A DNA stretch of 64,000 bases from Runella slithyformis DSM 19594 (GTDB lineage Bacteria; Bacteroidota; Bacteroidia; Cytophagales; Spirosomataceae), in NCBI RefSeq assembly GCF_000218895.1, contig NC_015703.1, forward strand, positions 3,857,001-3,921,000, given 5' to 3'. How positions within the stretch are numbered: position 1 is the first letter of the stretch; every line of letters begins with the position of its first letter. Position numbers and translations under genes: made by a program. Shown here piece by piece: positions 9,038 through 19,000 of the stretch. Under the pieces are notes generated by a model, which saw only the letters and a program-made list of their open reading frames with translations, did not search any database and was not told the origin of the DNA.

Positions 9038-9850
9038 ATGAACATTAAGTTTTACGCCCCTGCCTGGGGAAACACGCTGCCGTTTGATACGTTCTGCAAA
9101 AATGTCAAAGAGGCCGGTTACAATGGTGTGGAAATGACCCTGCCTTTTGAAGAAAAAGAAAAACAGAATATTCTGGATACATTCAAAACCTACGAGCTCG
9201 AATTCATCGGGCAATATTACCAATCCTTTGAGCGCGACTTGGACGAGCACGCCGAAAACTACGAAAAATACCTGCGAAACCTGATTGCCGCCAAGCCTGT
9301 TTTCATTAACTGTCAAACGGGAAAGGATTACTTCAGCTTCGAGCAAAATAAGCGATTGTTTGATCTGGCTGCCCGTATTTCCCGGGAAACAGGCGTGAGG
9401 ATTATTCACGAAACGCATCGAGGCAAGAGTCTTTTTGCGGCACACATCGCCCGGGAATACTTTACTGAAATCCCTGATTTACGGATTTGTCTGGACATCT
9501 CTCATTGGTGTAATGTCCATGAATCCCTGCTGGCCGATCAGCACGAAGCCGTTGAACTTGCCATTTCGCGGGCTGACCATATCCACACCCGCATCGGGCA
9601 TCCGGAAGGACCTCAGGTAAATGATCCCAGAGCCCCCGAATGGAAAGAAACCCTTGAGACCCATTTGAAATGGTGGGATAAAGTAGTGGAACTCCATCAA
9701 AACAACAATACCCCATTGACGATGACTACCGAATTCGGCCCGGCAACCTATATGCCCGTATTGCCCTATACTCAACAGCCGGTGGGAAACCAGTGGGAAA
9801 TCAACCTATTCATGATGAATTTGCTGAAAAAACGCTTCAGAGGACATTAA
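9038..9850 (+). CDS. Sugar phosphate isomerase/epimerase (TIM barrel)
   Basis: A 270-aa xylose isomerase-like TIM-barrel protein without signal peptide, unlike the paralogue at 7022. Features include KEAGYNGVEM near the N-terminus, IHETHRG in mid-barrel, and LRICLDISHW followed by HIHTRIGHPEG, which supply the usual metal-binding Glu, Asp and His residues. It probably acts on a keto-sugar or uronate in the cytoplasm, downstream of the periplasmic steps. It lies 91 bp after the PhyH gene on the same strand. Confidence 0.86.
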   Translation: MNIKFYAPAWGNTLPFDTFCKNVKEAGYNGVEMTLPFEEKEKQNILDTFKTYELEFIGQYYQSFERDLDEHAENYEKYLRNLIAAKPVFINCQTGKDYFSFEQNKRLFDLAARISRETGVRIIHETHRGKSLFAAHIAREYFTEIPDLRICLDISHWCNVHESLLADQHEAVELAISRADHIHTRIGHPEGPQVNDPRAPEWKETLETHLKWWDKVVELHQNNNTPLTMTTEFGPATYMPVLPYTQQPVGNQWEINLFMMNLLKKRFRGH

Positions 9851-10245
9851 AAAAGGAAAACAGCCGATCTGTGATCGGTATTCCAAAAGCATATGCTGAA
9901 TAACGAAACGGCTGTGAGCCACTGTGGCCTAAACGACCATTGTATTCGATGACCGGTAATGAAGGTTCTGATGATAAAATAATACGCAGCAGTACAGTCC
10001 TTTGGAGCTATTTATACCGAATTTGCTAAAATATTGGAAAATATTGCCAATTCATCGGTATACTCCCATGGCTAAAGCCCATTTCTTTGCAGGTGAATAG
10101 AGTCGTTTAAAAATGAACAACCCGGTAGATAGATGCCCATGACAGACCGCTCTCCGGCAGATTTTGCCCGGGATTGTTTCTTTCGCGGCTTTCGCATGAG
10201 CCGTTGTTCTTCAATCCGAATCATCGGTAAATATGTAACCTGACC
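9851..10245. other. Gene-free 395-bp spacer
   Basis: No convincing gene, terminator hairpin or insertion sequence is seen. A minus-strand frame runs into this spacer from inside the SDR gene (10072-10482), but it has no recognisable family and is treated as a shadow. A decayed gene cannot be excluded. Confidence 0.5.
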
Positions 10246-11010
10246 ATGTTTCAACTGACCAATAAAATTGCGGTAATTACCGGTGGCGGCAGTGGTATCG
10301 GCAAAGCTATCTCCCTTCTCTTTGCCCGGCAGGGAGCCACCGTCCATATCCTTGAACTGAATGTCGAGGCTTCCAAAGAAGCCGTAAAACAAATAACCTA
10401 TGACGGAGGCCGGGCTTTTGCGCACGTATGTGATGTAACCAATCAGCGGGAGGTGCTGACCACATTCAATAAAATTAAGCACATAGATATTTTAGTCAAT
10501 AATGCGGGCATTGCGCACGTCGGCAAGGTGGAAAACACATCAACGGAGGATTTTGACCGAATCCTGAACGTCAATGTCAAAGGCGTCTATAACTGCCTGT
10601 ATGCAGCGGTACCTCTGATGAAAGCAAAGGGACAGGGGGTCATTCTGAATATGTCTTCTATTGCGGCGCTGGTCGGCATCACCGATCGGTTTGCGTATTC
10701 GATGAGCAAAGGGGCGGCGCAGGCCATGACCCTTTCGGTGGCGCGGGATTACCTGCATGACCATATTCGGTGCAACAGTATTTCGCCGGCCAGGGTACAT
10801 ACACCGTTTGTGGACGGATTCATCGCCAAAAATTACCCCGACCGGCAGGAGGAAATGGTTGAAAAACTTTCGGCATCCCAACCTATCGGGCGGATGGGTA
10901 CGCCTGAAGAAGTGGCGACCCTGGCGCTGTTTCTGTGTTCGGACGAAGCAGGGTTTATTACGGGCTGCGATTATCCCATCGACGGCGGTTTTATAAAACT
11001 CAATAATTGA
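10246..11010 (+). CDS. SDR-family NAD(P)-dependent oxidoreductase
   Basis: A 254-aa classical short-chain dehydrogenase. The cofactor motif TGGGSGIG is at 12-19, NNAG at about 85-88, the catalytic serine at about 137-138, and YxxxK at Y151/K155. The C-terminal VATLALFLCSDEA and ITGCDYPIDGG segments are typical of FabG-like sugar or acid dehydrogenases. It probably oxidises a sugar or sugar acid from this cluster. A strong terminator follows at 11078-11116, so it closes this transcription unit. Confidence 0.92.
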   Translation: MFQLTNKIAVITGGGSGIGKAISLLFARQGATVHILELNVEASKEAVKQITYDGGRAFAHVCDVTNQREVLTTFNKIKHIDILVNNAGIAHVGKVENTSTEDFDRILNVNVKGVYNCLYAAVPLMKAKGQGVILNMSSIAALVGITDRFAYSMSKGAAQAMTLSVARDYLHDHIRCNSISPARVHTPFVDGFIAKNYPDRQEEMVEKLSASQPIGRMGTPEEVATLALFLCSDEAGFITGCDYPIDGGFIKLNN

Positions 11011-11077
11011 CTGTTTTATGAATATAAATTACGTATATATATTATCGTTAGATTTAGTACAATAGGTTAGGTTGCAC

Positions 11078-11116
11078 GGAAAGCCGCTTCGGTTTCGGGG
11101 TCGGCTTTCCTTTTTT
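11078..11116 (+). terminator. Rho-independent terminator after the SDR gene
   Basis: A 9-bp perfect stem (GGAAAGCCG at 11078-11086 with CGGCTTTCC at 11102-11110) is followed directly by six T residues. Confidence 0.88.
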
Positions 11117-11210
11117 ACCGATCCATGTACACCTGAATGAGGCATAATTTAACAAATTTCCAAAGACAAAGACAGAAAAACGAAATAATCCAGGGAGCCT
11201 TGTTCGACTT

Positions 11211-11486
11211 ATGGAAGAAAAGCTGATAAAAATGGGGGGGATGTATGAAGCCCAATGTAATGCTCTAAGTGATCTTGAGGAGGGATACGGGCCTGAAACC
11301 GGCCGTTTTCGGTATGTTCATAGTGTCATATCGATCATTGGCGGGGCTATATTCTTCGTTAGTAGGGGTAAAATCATTGATAATGCGGGTGATGATATAC
11401 AAAAAGGCTACATTGTGTCAATGTTGTGCTTTTTTGTAGTTTTGTTTTTTGGCTCAAAAGGACTTCAATTTCAAACGAAATCATAA
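11211..11486 (+). CDS. Small two-helix membrane protein, unknown function
   Basis: A 91-aa protein with no family I recognise. The N-terminal 35 residues are polar, followed by two hydrophobic segments (HSVISIIGGAIFFV at about 37-50 and YIVSMLCFFVVLFFG at about 67-81). The stop codon is 2 nt before the start of the FMN-dehydrogenase gene, suggesting coupled expression and that it is a real gene. It might be an accessory membrane subunit or a relic of a longer membrane protein. Confidence 0.5.
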   Translation: MEEKLIKMGGMYEAQCNALSDLEEGYGPETGRFRYVHSVISIIGGAIFFVSRGKIIDNAGDDIQKGYIVSMLCFFVVLFFGSKGLQFQTKS

Positions 11487-11488
11487 CT

Positions 11489-12634
11489 ATGCCCTTACAC
11501 TACAATACCGATTATCCGTCTGTTGACGACCTGATACGCAGGGCCAAAAAACGTGTGCCCCGCTTTGCGTTTGAATATTTAGACGGAGGCTGCAATGAGG
11601 ACGTGAATCTGATCAAAAATACGGCCGAGCTCAGAGAAGTGGAATTAAAACCCTATTACCTCTCCAAGCATACGGGCTCTGCCTTAAAAACCGAACTTTT
11701 CGGGCACACCTACGACGCTCCTTTTGGGATAGCTCCCATCGGATTACAGGGATTGGTGTGGCCCAATGCCCCCGAAATATTGGCAAAAGCGGCTTTACAG
11801 CATAATATCCCCTTTATTTTAAGTACCGTTTCGACTGCGAGTATTGAGCGCATCGGCGAGCTGACCGAAGGAAAATTTTGGTTTCAGTTATATCATCCCA
11901 AAGAAGATGCCTTACGGGACGACATCCTTGACCGGGCCGAAGCCGCCGGCTGTAAGGTTCTGTGTGTACTGTGCGATGTGCCGAGCTTCGGGTTTCGCCC
12001 CCGCGATATTCGTAACGGACTGGCCATGCCGCCCAAAATGTCACTGACCAATTTTTTACAGATTTTCGGCAGACCCGCCTGGGCCCTGAATACCCTCTAT
12101 CATGGACAGCCCGGTTTTGCCACCATGAAAAAATACATGCCCAAAGGCCTGAATATGAAAGCGCTGGGCGCTTATATGAACCAAACGTTTTCGGGACGGG
12201 TCAACGAAGCCAAAATTGCCGCCATCCGAGATCGATGGAAAGGGAAACTGGTACTGAAAGGGGTGGCAAGCGAGGAAGATACCGAATTGGCCGTTAAACT
12301 GGGACTGGACGGGATCATTGTCTCCAATCACGGAGGCCGCCAGTTGGACGCGGGTCAATCAGCCATTAAATCGCTCAGCCCGATAGTTGAAAACTACAGG
12401 GGGAAAATCAAAATTATGATGGACAGCGGCGTTCGCTCGGGACCCGACGTAGCCCGTACCCTGGCAAGCGGCGCGGATTTTGTCTTTATGGGCCGCACCT
12501 TCATGTATGGGGTGGGTGCGCTGGGCAATGAAGGGGGCAATCATACCATCAGTATGCTGAAAGTGCAGCTACAGCAGGTCATGGAGCAGGTATGCTGTGA
12601 GCGGGTGGAAGATTTTCCGAATTTTTTGGTTTAA
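11489..12634 (+). CDS. FMN-dependent alpha-hydroxy-acid dehydrogenase (LldD-like)
   Basis: About 381 aa, of the lactate/glycolate oxidase-like TIM-barrel family. The N-terminal substrate-binding region contains RVPRFAFEYLDGG, and the FMN/catalytic signature SNHGGRQLD places the catalytic histidine near residue 281. The C-terminus holds the flavin-phosphate loop segments MDSGVRSGPDV and FVFMGRTFMYG. The ATG at 11489 is chosen because an upstream extension runs into the small membrane gene. With the GntP permease 20 bp downstream, it probably oxidises an imported 2-hydroxy acid or aldonate to the 2-keto acid. Confidence 0.9.
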   Translation: MPLHYNTDYPSVDDLIRRAKKRVPRFAFEYLDGGCNEDVNLIKNTAELREVELKPYYLSKHTGSALKTELFGHTYDAPFGIAPIGLQGLVWPNAPEILAKAALQHNIPFILSTVSTASIERIGELTEGKFWFQLYHPKEDALRDDILDRAEAAGCKVLCVLCDVPSFGFRPRDIRNGLAMPPKMSLTNFLQIFGRPAWALNTLYHGQPGFATMKKYMPKGLNMKALGAYMNQTFSGRVNEAKIAAIRDRWKGKLVLKGVASEEDTELAVKLGLDGIIVSNHGGRQLDAGQSAIKSLSPIVENYRGKIKIMMDSGVRSGPDVARTLASGADFVFMGRTFMYGVGALGNEGGNHTISMLKVQLQQVMEQVCCERVEDFPNFLV

Positions 12635-12654
12635 CACCGTAATTCCCTTCTTTT

Positions 12655-13971
12655 ATGCCCTTACTTATCACCGTTTGCGGACTTACCGTACTGGTTTTAT
12701 TAATTTCCTATTTTAAAGTTCATACCTTTTTGAGCTTTATTGCCGTCTCTTTGGGGGTTGGTTTGGCCCTGAATATGAATCCGCAGGACCTGCTTAAAGC
12801 CATACAGCAGGGAATGGGGAGTACGCTGGGGTCCATTACGTCCATCATTGCACTGGGAGCAATGCTCGGCAAATTGGTCGCTCAAAGCGGTGCCGCTCAG
12901 CGTATTTCAACTCAAATGGTCAGGTTTATCGGCCCGGGGTATGTGCGTTGGGCGTTTATGATCACGGGTTTTATTGTGGGCTTACCCTTGTTTTATTCGG
13001 TCGGTTTTATGCTGTTGGCTCCGTTGGTCATTACCTTTGCCTACCGATTCAAACAGCCTGCCGTTTACATCGGCCTTCCCATGCTGGCCTCCCTTTCCGT
13101 AACGCAGGGATATTTGCCGCCGCATCCCGCTCCCTTGGCTATCGTTAAGCAGTTTGATGTAAACATGGGCTTGACCCTATTTTACGGAATCATCGTGGCC
13201 ATTCCCGCCATTCTGATTTCGGGGGCGCTGTTTGGTATCACACTTAAAAAATACACGACCCTTCCCAATCCGGCATTTGTAGCCCCGGACCTTCCGGATG
13301 CACAGATACCCTCCACCTTCAGCAGCCTTTTTTCCGTGTTATTGCCTATTTTACTGATTGGCATAACGACCGTTTTTACCTCCTTCCTATCCGAAAAATC
13401 GTTTCTTTTTGAGGCACTCAGTTTCATTGGTGATCCCGTTGTCAGTATGTTTATTTCGGTATTGGCGGCCATTTATCTGTTGGGGATCAAACAAAACCGC
13501 TCAATGGCCGAGATAACGACGCTTTTGGGGGAATCGATCAAAGATGTCGCCATGCTTTTTCTGATTTTCGGGGGTGCGGGGGCGTTGAAGCAGGTCTTGT
13601 CTGACGGCGGCGTGAGTCAATCCATTGCCACCATGATGCAGCATTCTTCGCTGCACCCGCTCATTTTGGGGTGGGGCATGGCGGCCATCATTCGGGTGGC
13701 CGTAGGCTCTTCGACCGTTTCGGGGATTACGACGGCAGGGTTTATGGCACCTTTGCTGGCCACTACGCAGACCGAACCGCACCTGATGGTGTTGAGCATT
13801 GGGGCGGGGAGTATGATGTTTTCGCACGTCAACGACGCCGGCTTCTGGCTTTTTCGGGAATACTTCCAACTTTCGATGGTGGATACCCTTAAAACCTGGT
13901 CGGTGATGGAAACGCTGGTTTCGGTATCAGGTCTGTTGGGCGTGATGGTTCTGAATGCAATCATCGGTTGA
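12655..13971 (+). CDS. GntP-family gluconate/hydroxy-acid permease
   Basis: A 438-aa inner-membrane transporter with about a dozen hydrophobic segments. GntP hallmarks include LGAMLGKLVAQSGAAQ, the GLPLFYSVGFMLLAPL segment, the YLPPHPAP loop and the C-terminal SVGSSTVSGITTAG-like and HVNDAGFWLFREYF regions. The family imports gluconate and related hydroxy acids by proton symport. Placed directly after the alpha-hydroxy-acid dehydrogenase, it most likely supplies that enzyme's substrate. Exact substrate not determinable. Confidence 0.92.
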   Translation: MPLLITVCGLTVLVLLISYFKVHTFLSFIAVSLGVGLALNMNPQDLLKAIQQGMGSTLGSITSIIALGAMLGKLVAQSGAAQRISTQMVRFIGPGYVRWAFMITGFIVGLPLFYSVGFMLLAPLVITFAYRFKQPAVYIGLPMLASLSVTQGYLPPHPAPLAIVKQFDVNMGLTLFYGIIVAIPAILISGALFGITLKKYTTLPNPAFVAPDLPDAQIPSTFSSLFSVLLPILLIGITTVFTSFLSEKSFLFEALSFIGDPVVSMFISVLAAIYLLGIKQNRSMAEITTLLGESIKDVAMLFLIFGGAGALKQVLSDGGVSQSIATMMQHSSLHPLILGWGMAAIIRVAVGSSTVSGITTAGFMAPLLATTQTEPHLMVLSIGAGSMMFSHVNDAGFWLFREYFQLSMVDTLKTWSVMETLVSVSGLLGVMVLNAIIG

Positions 13972-13987
13972 AATTCAGAGCCTGTCT

Positions 13988-14032
13988 TTGCAAAGTATAA
14001 TTTTTTCCTACTTTTGTTGATTTTAAATCAAC
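13988..14032 (+). promoter_or_regulatory. Promoter and palindrome before the ECF sigma gene
   Basis: TTG (13988-13990) and TACTTTTG (14009-14016) are separated by 18 nt and fit the Bacteroidota housekeeping promoter. Immediately after, GTTGATTT-T-AAATCAAC (14016-14032) forms an 8-bp-arm palindrome over the expected start of transcription, a likely operator or leader structure. It lies 12 bp before the GTG start codon. Confidence 0.55.
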
Positions 14033-14044
14033 AATCAGGAATCC

Positions 14045-14632
14045 GTGAACAACGCAACAGTGACCGATGAAACCCTCTGGCAGGCGGTACGGGAAGGCAG
14101 CGAAACTGCCTTTGAGGGGTTGTATCGTCGGTATTTTCAGGTGCTTTTCAGCTATGGAAAACGTATTCACCAAGACGGAGATGCGGTGAACGATGCCATT
14201 CAGGATCTGTTTGTGGATATATGGCGCAGTCGCCGTTCGTTGAGTCAGGCACAATCGGTCAGATTTTATCTGATTCGTTCGCTTCGTCGAAAAATTCACC
14301 GCTCGCTCAAACCCGATTCGTTGCATGGGGAAGAGTGGGAGAACGTGCAGGAAGCCGTTTTGCCGACGGAAGAGTCGCCCGAGTCGCTGTTTACTCATGC
14401 AGAAGACACCTTGATTCAGTCTGAAAAACTGACTGCCTGGCTGAGTCAATTGCCCCCCCGCCAAAACGAAGCACTTCTGCTTCGATATTATCACAATTTT
14501 GAGTATTCCGAAATTGCCGACATCCTGCACATCAAAGAACAGACCGCCCGTAACCTTGTGCAGAAGGCACTTCAATTGCTTCGAAAGATGGCTATTTTAT
14601 TGATAGCTACAGCCTTACAATTTATTTTCTGA
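14045..14632 (+). CDS. ECF RNA polymerase sigma-70 factor (FecI-like)
   Basis: A 195-aa extracytoplasmic-function sigma factor. Region 2 is visible as LYRRYFQVLFSYG and AIQDLFVDIW, and region 4 as LPPRQNEALLLRYYHN with the HTH EIADILHIKEQTARNLV. The start is a GTG at 14045, 12 bp after a palindrome; no nearer ATG keeps region 2 intact. With the FecR and SusC/SusD genes downstream it forms a trans-envelope signalling module: substrate binding at the outer membrane should release or activate this factor to transcribe susCD. Confidence 0.9.
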   Translation: MNNATVTDETLWQAVREGSETAFEGLYRRYFQVLFSYGKRIHQDGDAVNDAIQDLFVDIWRSRRSLSQAQSVRFYLIRSLRRKIHRSLKPDSLHGEEWENVQEAVLPTEESPESLFTHAEDTLIQSEKLTAWLSQLPPRQNEALLLRYYHNFEYSEIADILHIKEQTARNLVQKALQLLRKMAILLIATALQFIF

Positions 14633-14731
14633 TTTTTTAAAAATTTTCTTCGAAACAGGGGGTTGAAAGTTCGCCGAGTCGTCTCTTTCTATGCAGAAGG
14701 GGAATAGTACAATTATTTCCAAAATTATCAC

Positions 14732-15838
14732 ATGAGATACTTGCACTACAACAGCGGTGATTTTATGGAAGATGCCGACTTTCGGCAATGGGTTCAAAAT
14801 CCAACGCCTGAATCAGCGGCTTTTTGGGAAGATTTTCTGCGCCGGCATCCTGAAAAAAAAACGGACATAACGGTTGCCCGAAATTGGCTGTTAGCCCTTG
14901 AAGCGCAGGTGGAAAGTGATTTTTCCACAAAGGCGGAGGAAGACTGGGTGTTTCAGCAGATACAGCGGCAAATTGTGGAGGAACAAAGAGGAGAATTCCG
15001 TCGATTGCCCGTGTGGGTTCGGTGGGCGGCCGCGGCTTCGGTGGTATTGATCATGAGCTGGTGGTTTGTCAATCGTCAAACGGCCCCTGTAGAGATGACG
15101 TACGAAGTGAACCGGGAGCAGTCCGAATCACCGTTAACGGAAAAAGTGAACGAAACGGCCAAACCCATTCTCGTTACGCTTGCCGACGGGAGTTCTATTT
15201 TTCTAAGTCCCAAAAGCAGGATCAGTTATGCCAAAACCTTCAATGAAGGCAACAAACGGGAAGTGTACCTGAGCGGCGAAGCGTTTTTTGAGGTCGCTAA
15301 AAGCCCGAATAAGCCCTTTTATGTCTATGCCAATGAGTTGGTTACCAAGGTATTGGGTACAAGCTTTAACGTAAAAGCTTTTCCGGAAGATAAAAATGTA
15401 GAAGTGAAAGTGCGCACCGGACGCGTGGCGGTTGCCGTAGCCGAGAAGATCAGTAACGGGAAAAACATCAGTAATCGAGAACGTGAGGGTATAGTATTGT
15501 TGCCCAACCAACAGGCGGTATTGTCACGCCGGGAAATCCGGTTGGTGAAGTCATTGGTAGAAAACCCTTCGCTGCTGAGTTCCTCTGCCCCCACGCCCCT
15601 GAGGTATTCTTTTGTGTTTGAAGCGGCCCGGGCGTCTGATGTTTTCAACCTGATTGAGCAGGCCTACGGGATTGATATCGTATTTGATGAAGAAATTTTT
15701 TCCAAGTGCCAGTTTACGGCTGATTTGACCGACGAGTCGCTCTACGAAAAGCTGAATATTATCTGTAAAAGTATTGAAGCCGACTATCAGATCTTAGACG
15801 CACAGATCATCATTTCCGGCAAAGGCTGTGCCGAGTAA
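14732..15838 (+). CDS. FecR-family anti-sigma factor / transmembrane sensor
   Basis: A 368-aa protein with a cytoplasmic anti-sigma region (1-90), a single membrane helix (about 94-114, WAAAASVVLIMSWWF), a periplasmic FecR domain (VTLADGSSIFLSPKSRI, and GEAFFEVAKSPNKPFYVYA) and a C-terminal DUF4974-type domain (about 285-365). It should hold the sigma factor encoded 99 bp upstream and receive the signal from the STN domain of the SusC protein downstream. Standard length and order for Bacteroidota. Confidence 0.92.
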   Translation: MRYLHYNSGDFMEDADFRQWVQNPTPESAAFWEDFLRRHPEKKTDITVARNWLLALEAQVESDFSTKAEEDWVFQQIQRQIVEEQRGEFRRLPVWVRWAAAASVVLIMSWWFVNRQTAPVEMTYEVNREQSESPLTEKVNETAKPILVTLADGSSIFLSPKSRISYAKTFNEGNKREVYLSGEAFFEVAKSPNKPFYVYANELVTKVLGTSFNVKAFPEDKNVEVKVRTGRVAVAVAEKISNGKNISNREREGIVLLPNQQAVLSRREIRLVKSLVENPSLLSSSAPTPLRYSFVFEAARASDVFNLIEQAYGIDIVFDEEIFSKCQFTADLTDESLYEKLNIICKSIEADYQILDAQIIISGKGCAE

Positions 15839-15904
15839 CCTATTATTCATTAAACCCAACGCTGAATGAAGTAAAACAGTACCTGATCATCCGTTAAAAA
15901 AAGA

Positions 15905-15984
15905 GAAGTCGGCAATGCACCACCATCACCGACTTCATAAGCCCCCATCGCGCGAACGACATCTGTAGAGTACAGATGCGGGGG
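15905..15984 (+). promoter_or_regulatory. Structured leader upstream of susC
   Basis: Two hairpins precede the SusC start. The first pairs GAAGTCGG (15905-15912) with CCGACTTC (15929-15936). The second nests CATCTGTA/TACAGATG (15960-15967 with 15971-15978) inside CCCCC/GGGGG (15942-15946 with 15980-15984). A short T-rich stretch follows. They may terminate the sigma/fecR transcript or form a regulated 5' leader for susC; the sequence alone does not decide. Confidence 0.5.
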
Positions 15985-16025
15985 TGTTTTGTCAAAATTT
16001 TGCCTTAACAAAAACATTCAAAACT

Positions 16026-19000
16026 ATGAAAAAAAGTAACACTGCCCGTTATTGGGCGGTTAAAATCATGCAATGGTCCTTTTTACATCTGTGTATCGCC
16101 CTGATTTTTACCCATCTTTCGTTTGCGGATGATGCGGCGGCGCAGGAAGTGCTGGAGCGTCGTATTTCGATACAGGCCACCAATCAGAACTTCCATTCCG
16201 TCATTTCCGAGATTGAAAAAATAGCCGAAGTAAAGTTTTCCTACAGTCCCAATTTGATTCGGGCATCCCGCAAAATCACGGTGGCGGCTTCCCACGAAAA
16301 ACTTTCGGCAGTACTGGAAAAACTGTTGGCGCCTCAAAAGTTAACGTATGAAATGGTCGGAAGACAGATCATTCTTAAACGGGAGGCAACGGAAAAAATC
16401 CATACGGGACAAGCGGACTTACCGAATGCCTCCTTACAATCATTCGACCAAACCGTGTCAGGGGTCGTCACCGACGAAAGCGGTGCCGGACTGCCCGGCG
16501 TCAGCATATTGGTCAAAGGCACCCAACGCGGTACCACGACCGACCCGAATGGCAAGTATAAAATTGATGTACCCGATGACAAAGCCGTCCTGGTATTTTC
16601 CTTTGTGGGGTATTTGTCGCAGGAGGTGCCGGTGGGAAACCAAAGTCAGATCAATGTAAGCCTCAAAGTAGATACCAAAACCTTGGATGAGGTGGTGGTA
16701 ACGGCATTTGGAATTAAACGGGAACAAAAAGCGCTTGGCTATGCCTCTCAGAAAGTAAGCGGCGAACAGCTATCTGCCGTAGGGAATACTAACATTCAGA
16801 ATTCATTACAAGGTAAAGCCGCCGGAGTGCAGGTTCGATTGAGCAGCGGTATGCCGGGCCGCCCCGCCCAGATTAATATCCGAGGCTCACGTTCTATCAC
16901 GGGTTCCAACGAGCCACTTTATGTTATTGACGGTTTGCCCGTAGCGGCTGGGAGTCGTTCCATTGACTTTAACCCTTCGGATGTAGAGTCAATGGACATT
17001 CTAAAAGGTCCGGCAGCGGCGGCGCTATACGGAGTGCGAGCTTCAAATGGGGTAATTGTGATTACGACCAAAAGCGGAAAAAATGCCAATCGTAAGCCTA
17101 CCGTTACATTTGAATCACAGTTTGCTCAGGATAACGTCAGTTATTTGCCCAAACTTCAATACGAATATGCTCAGGGGAACAATGGTGTTTTTGACCAAAA
17201 TGGGTTGTTTTCATACGGGCCTAAAATCAGTACGCTCGGTATGTACACCAATACCCTTGGGGAACAGGAACAGGCCGCTTCTTACGATAATGTCAGGGAG
17301 TTTTTTGGTAATGGGCTCACTTTCAACAATAACTTAGAGATTGCCCAGGGTGGTAATTTTGGGAATTATTCAATTGGTATTGGTCGCACTGACCAAACGG
17401 GAGTGATTGCCAAAACAGGCTTACAGAGAACCAATATCAAGTTCAATGGCCTGATGACTCCTTATAAAAAGTTCAAAATCGGTCTTTCAATGAATTATGC
17501 TAACATCAACATAGATGATTTTCCTGATTTAGCGGGTAATGATAATTTTATTCGTGCTTTGTACGAAGCTCCGCCTTCCTACAATCTGAAAGGAAAACCA
17601 TTTGCCTCGGCAAGTAATCCTTATCAACAGGTTCTTTTCAGAGCTACGCAAAATAATCCTTATTGGGTATTGGAAAACAATTTCCAGAACAGTAAGACTA
17701 ACCGAACTTTTGGAAACCTGTTTATGGAATATCAATTGGCAAAAGGGCTAAAGGCTACTTACCGTGCGGGTCTTGATAATTACGGCACAAAAACAGAGCG
17801 TTATGATGAATTAGGTACAGGTTCTACGGGGCGAACTGCTATTCCGAGCGGTGGACAGTTTGTTCTGAATAATCTCACAGAAACTCAAATCAACTCTAAC
17901 TTTTTTTTAAGTTATGATAAAAATTTAACATCTGATTTAGTGCTCAATGCGATTCTTGGAAATGAACTGTTTGATATTCGCCGCAGTAGTAGTTCTACAA
18001 GCAGCTCTAATTTGGTTACGGGTAACTGGCCAAGTATTGCCAACGGCACCACAATTGTATCAACCAATAACAACAATGCCCAGCGAGTGGTGGGTTTTTA
18101 TGGCAACGTAAATCTTGGTTTCAAAGAAATGCTGTACCTTAACCTCTCGGCTCGCCAAGATTATGCATCCAATTTACCGTCCGGCAATCGCTCCTTTCTG
18201 TATCCTTCGGCGGGGTTAAGTTTTATAATTACGGAGGCGGTACCTTCACTGCAAAACCTGTTTACCTTTGCCAAACTGCGAGCCAATTATGCAGAAGTAG
18301 GTCAATTGGGACAGCTTTTTGTTAATGGTGTAGGTTATTCGGCAGCAAGTACGGGATTTCAGTTTCCTTACAATGGTATTGCCGGCTTTTTGCCGAGCAG
18401 CACCAGTATCAGTTCTACACTCCGTCCCGAAAACACCCGCAGTATCGAATTAGGCACTGAACTGCGTTTTCTGAAAAATCGCATCAGTCTTGACTATACC
18501 TATTTCAGAAGCCTTTCCGATGGTCAAATTTTCGGCATTCCCTTAGCTCCTTCCACGGGCTTCAGCAGTCAGGTCAATAATGCCGGAAAAATGCTTTCGA
18601 GGGGGCATGAAATTATGCTTCGTCTGACTCCCCTGAAAAAGGCTGACCTTAATTGGGATTTCAACGTCAATTTCTCAAAATATAGAACAACAATCGAAGA
18701 ATTACCGGGCGGTCTGTCACGTATTGAACTCTCAAATGCGAGTGGAGCCGTTCGTTTGGTCGCCGAGAAAGGACAAACGTATCCTTCGTTTTTTGGAACA
18801 GTTTATCAAACAGACCCTGCATCAGGGCAAATCGTGTATAATTCCACCAATGGATTTCCATTGGTTAACCCGGTGTCTCAAATTTTGGGTACACCTAACC
18901 CTGATTTTGAATTCAACTTTATCAATTCAATCCGATATAAATCGCTGTCACTAAACTTTCAGATTGATTGGAGAAAAGGCGGTTTATTCTTCTCGCAACT

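Noticed and set aside
10072-10482. Minus-strand 136-codon frame before and inside the SDR gene
   Set aside because: Half of it is antisense to the SDR gene and the rest shows no family similarity.
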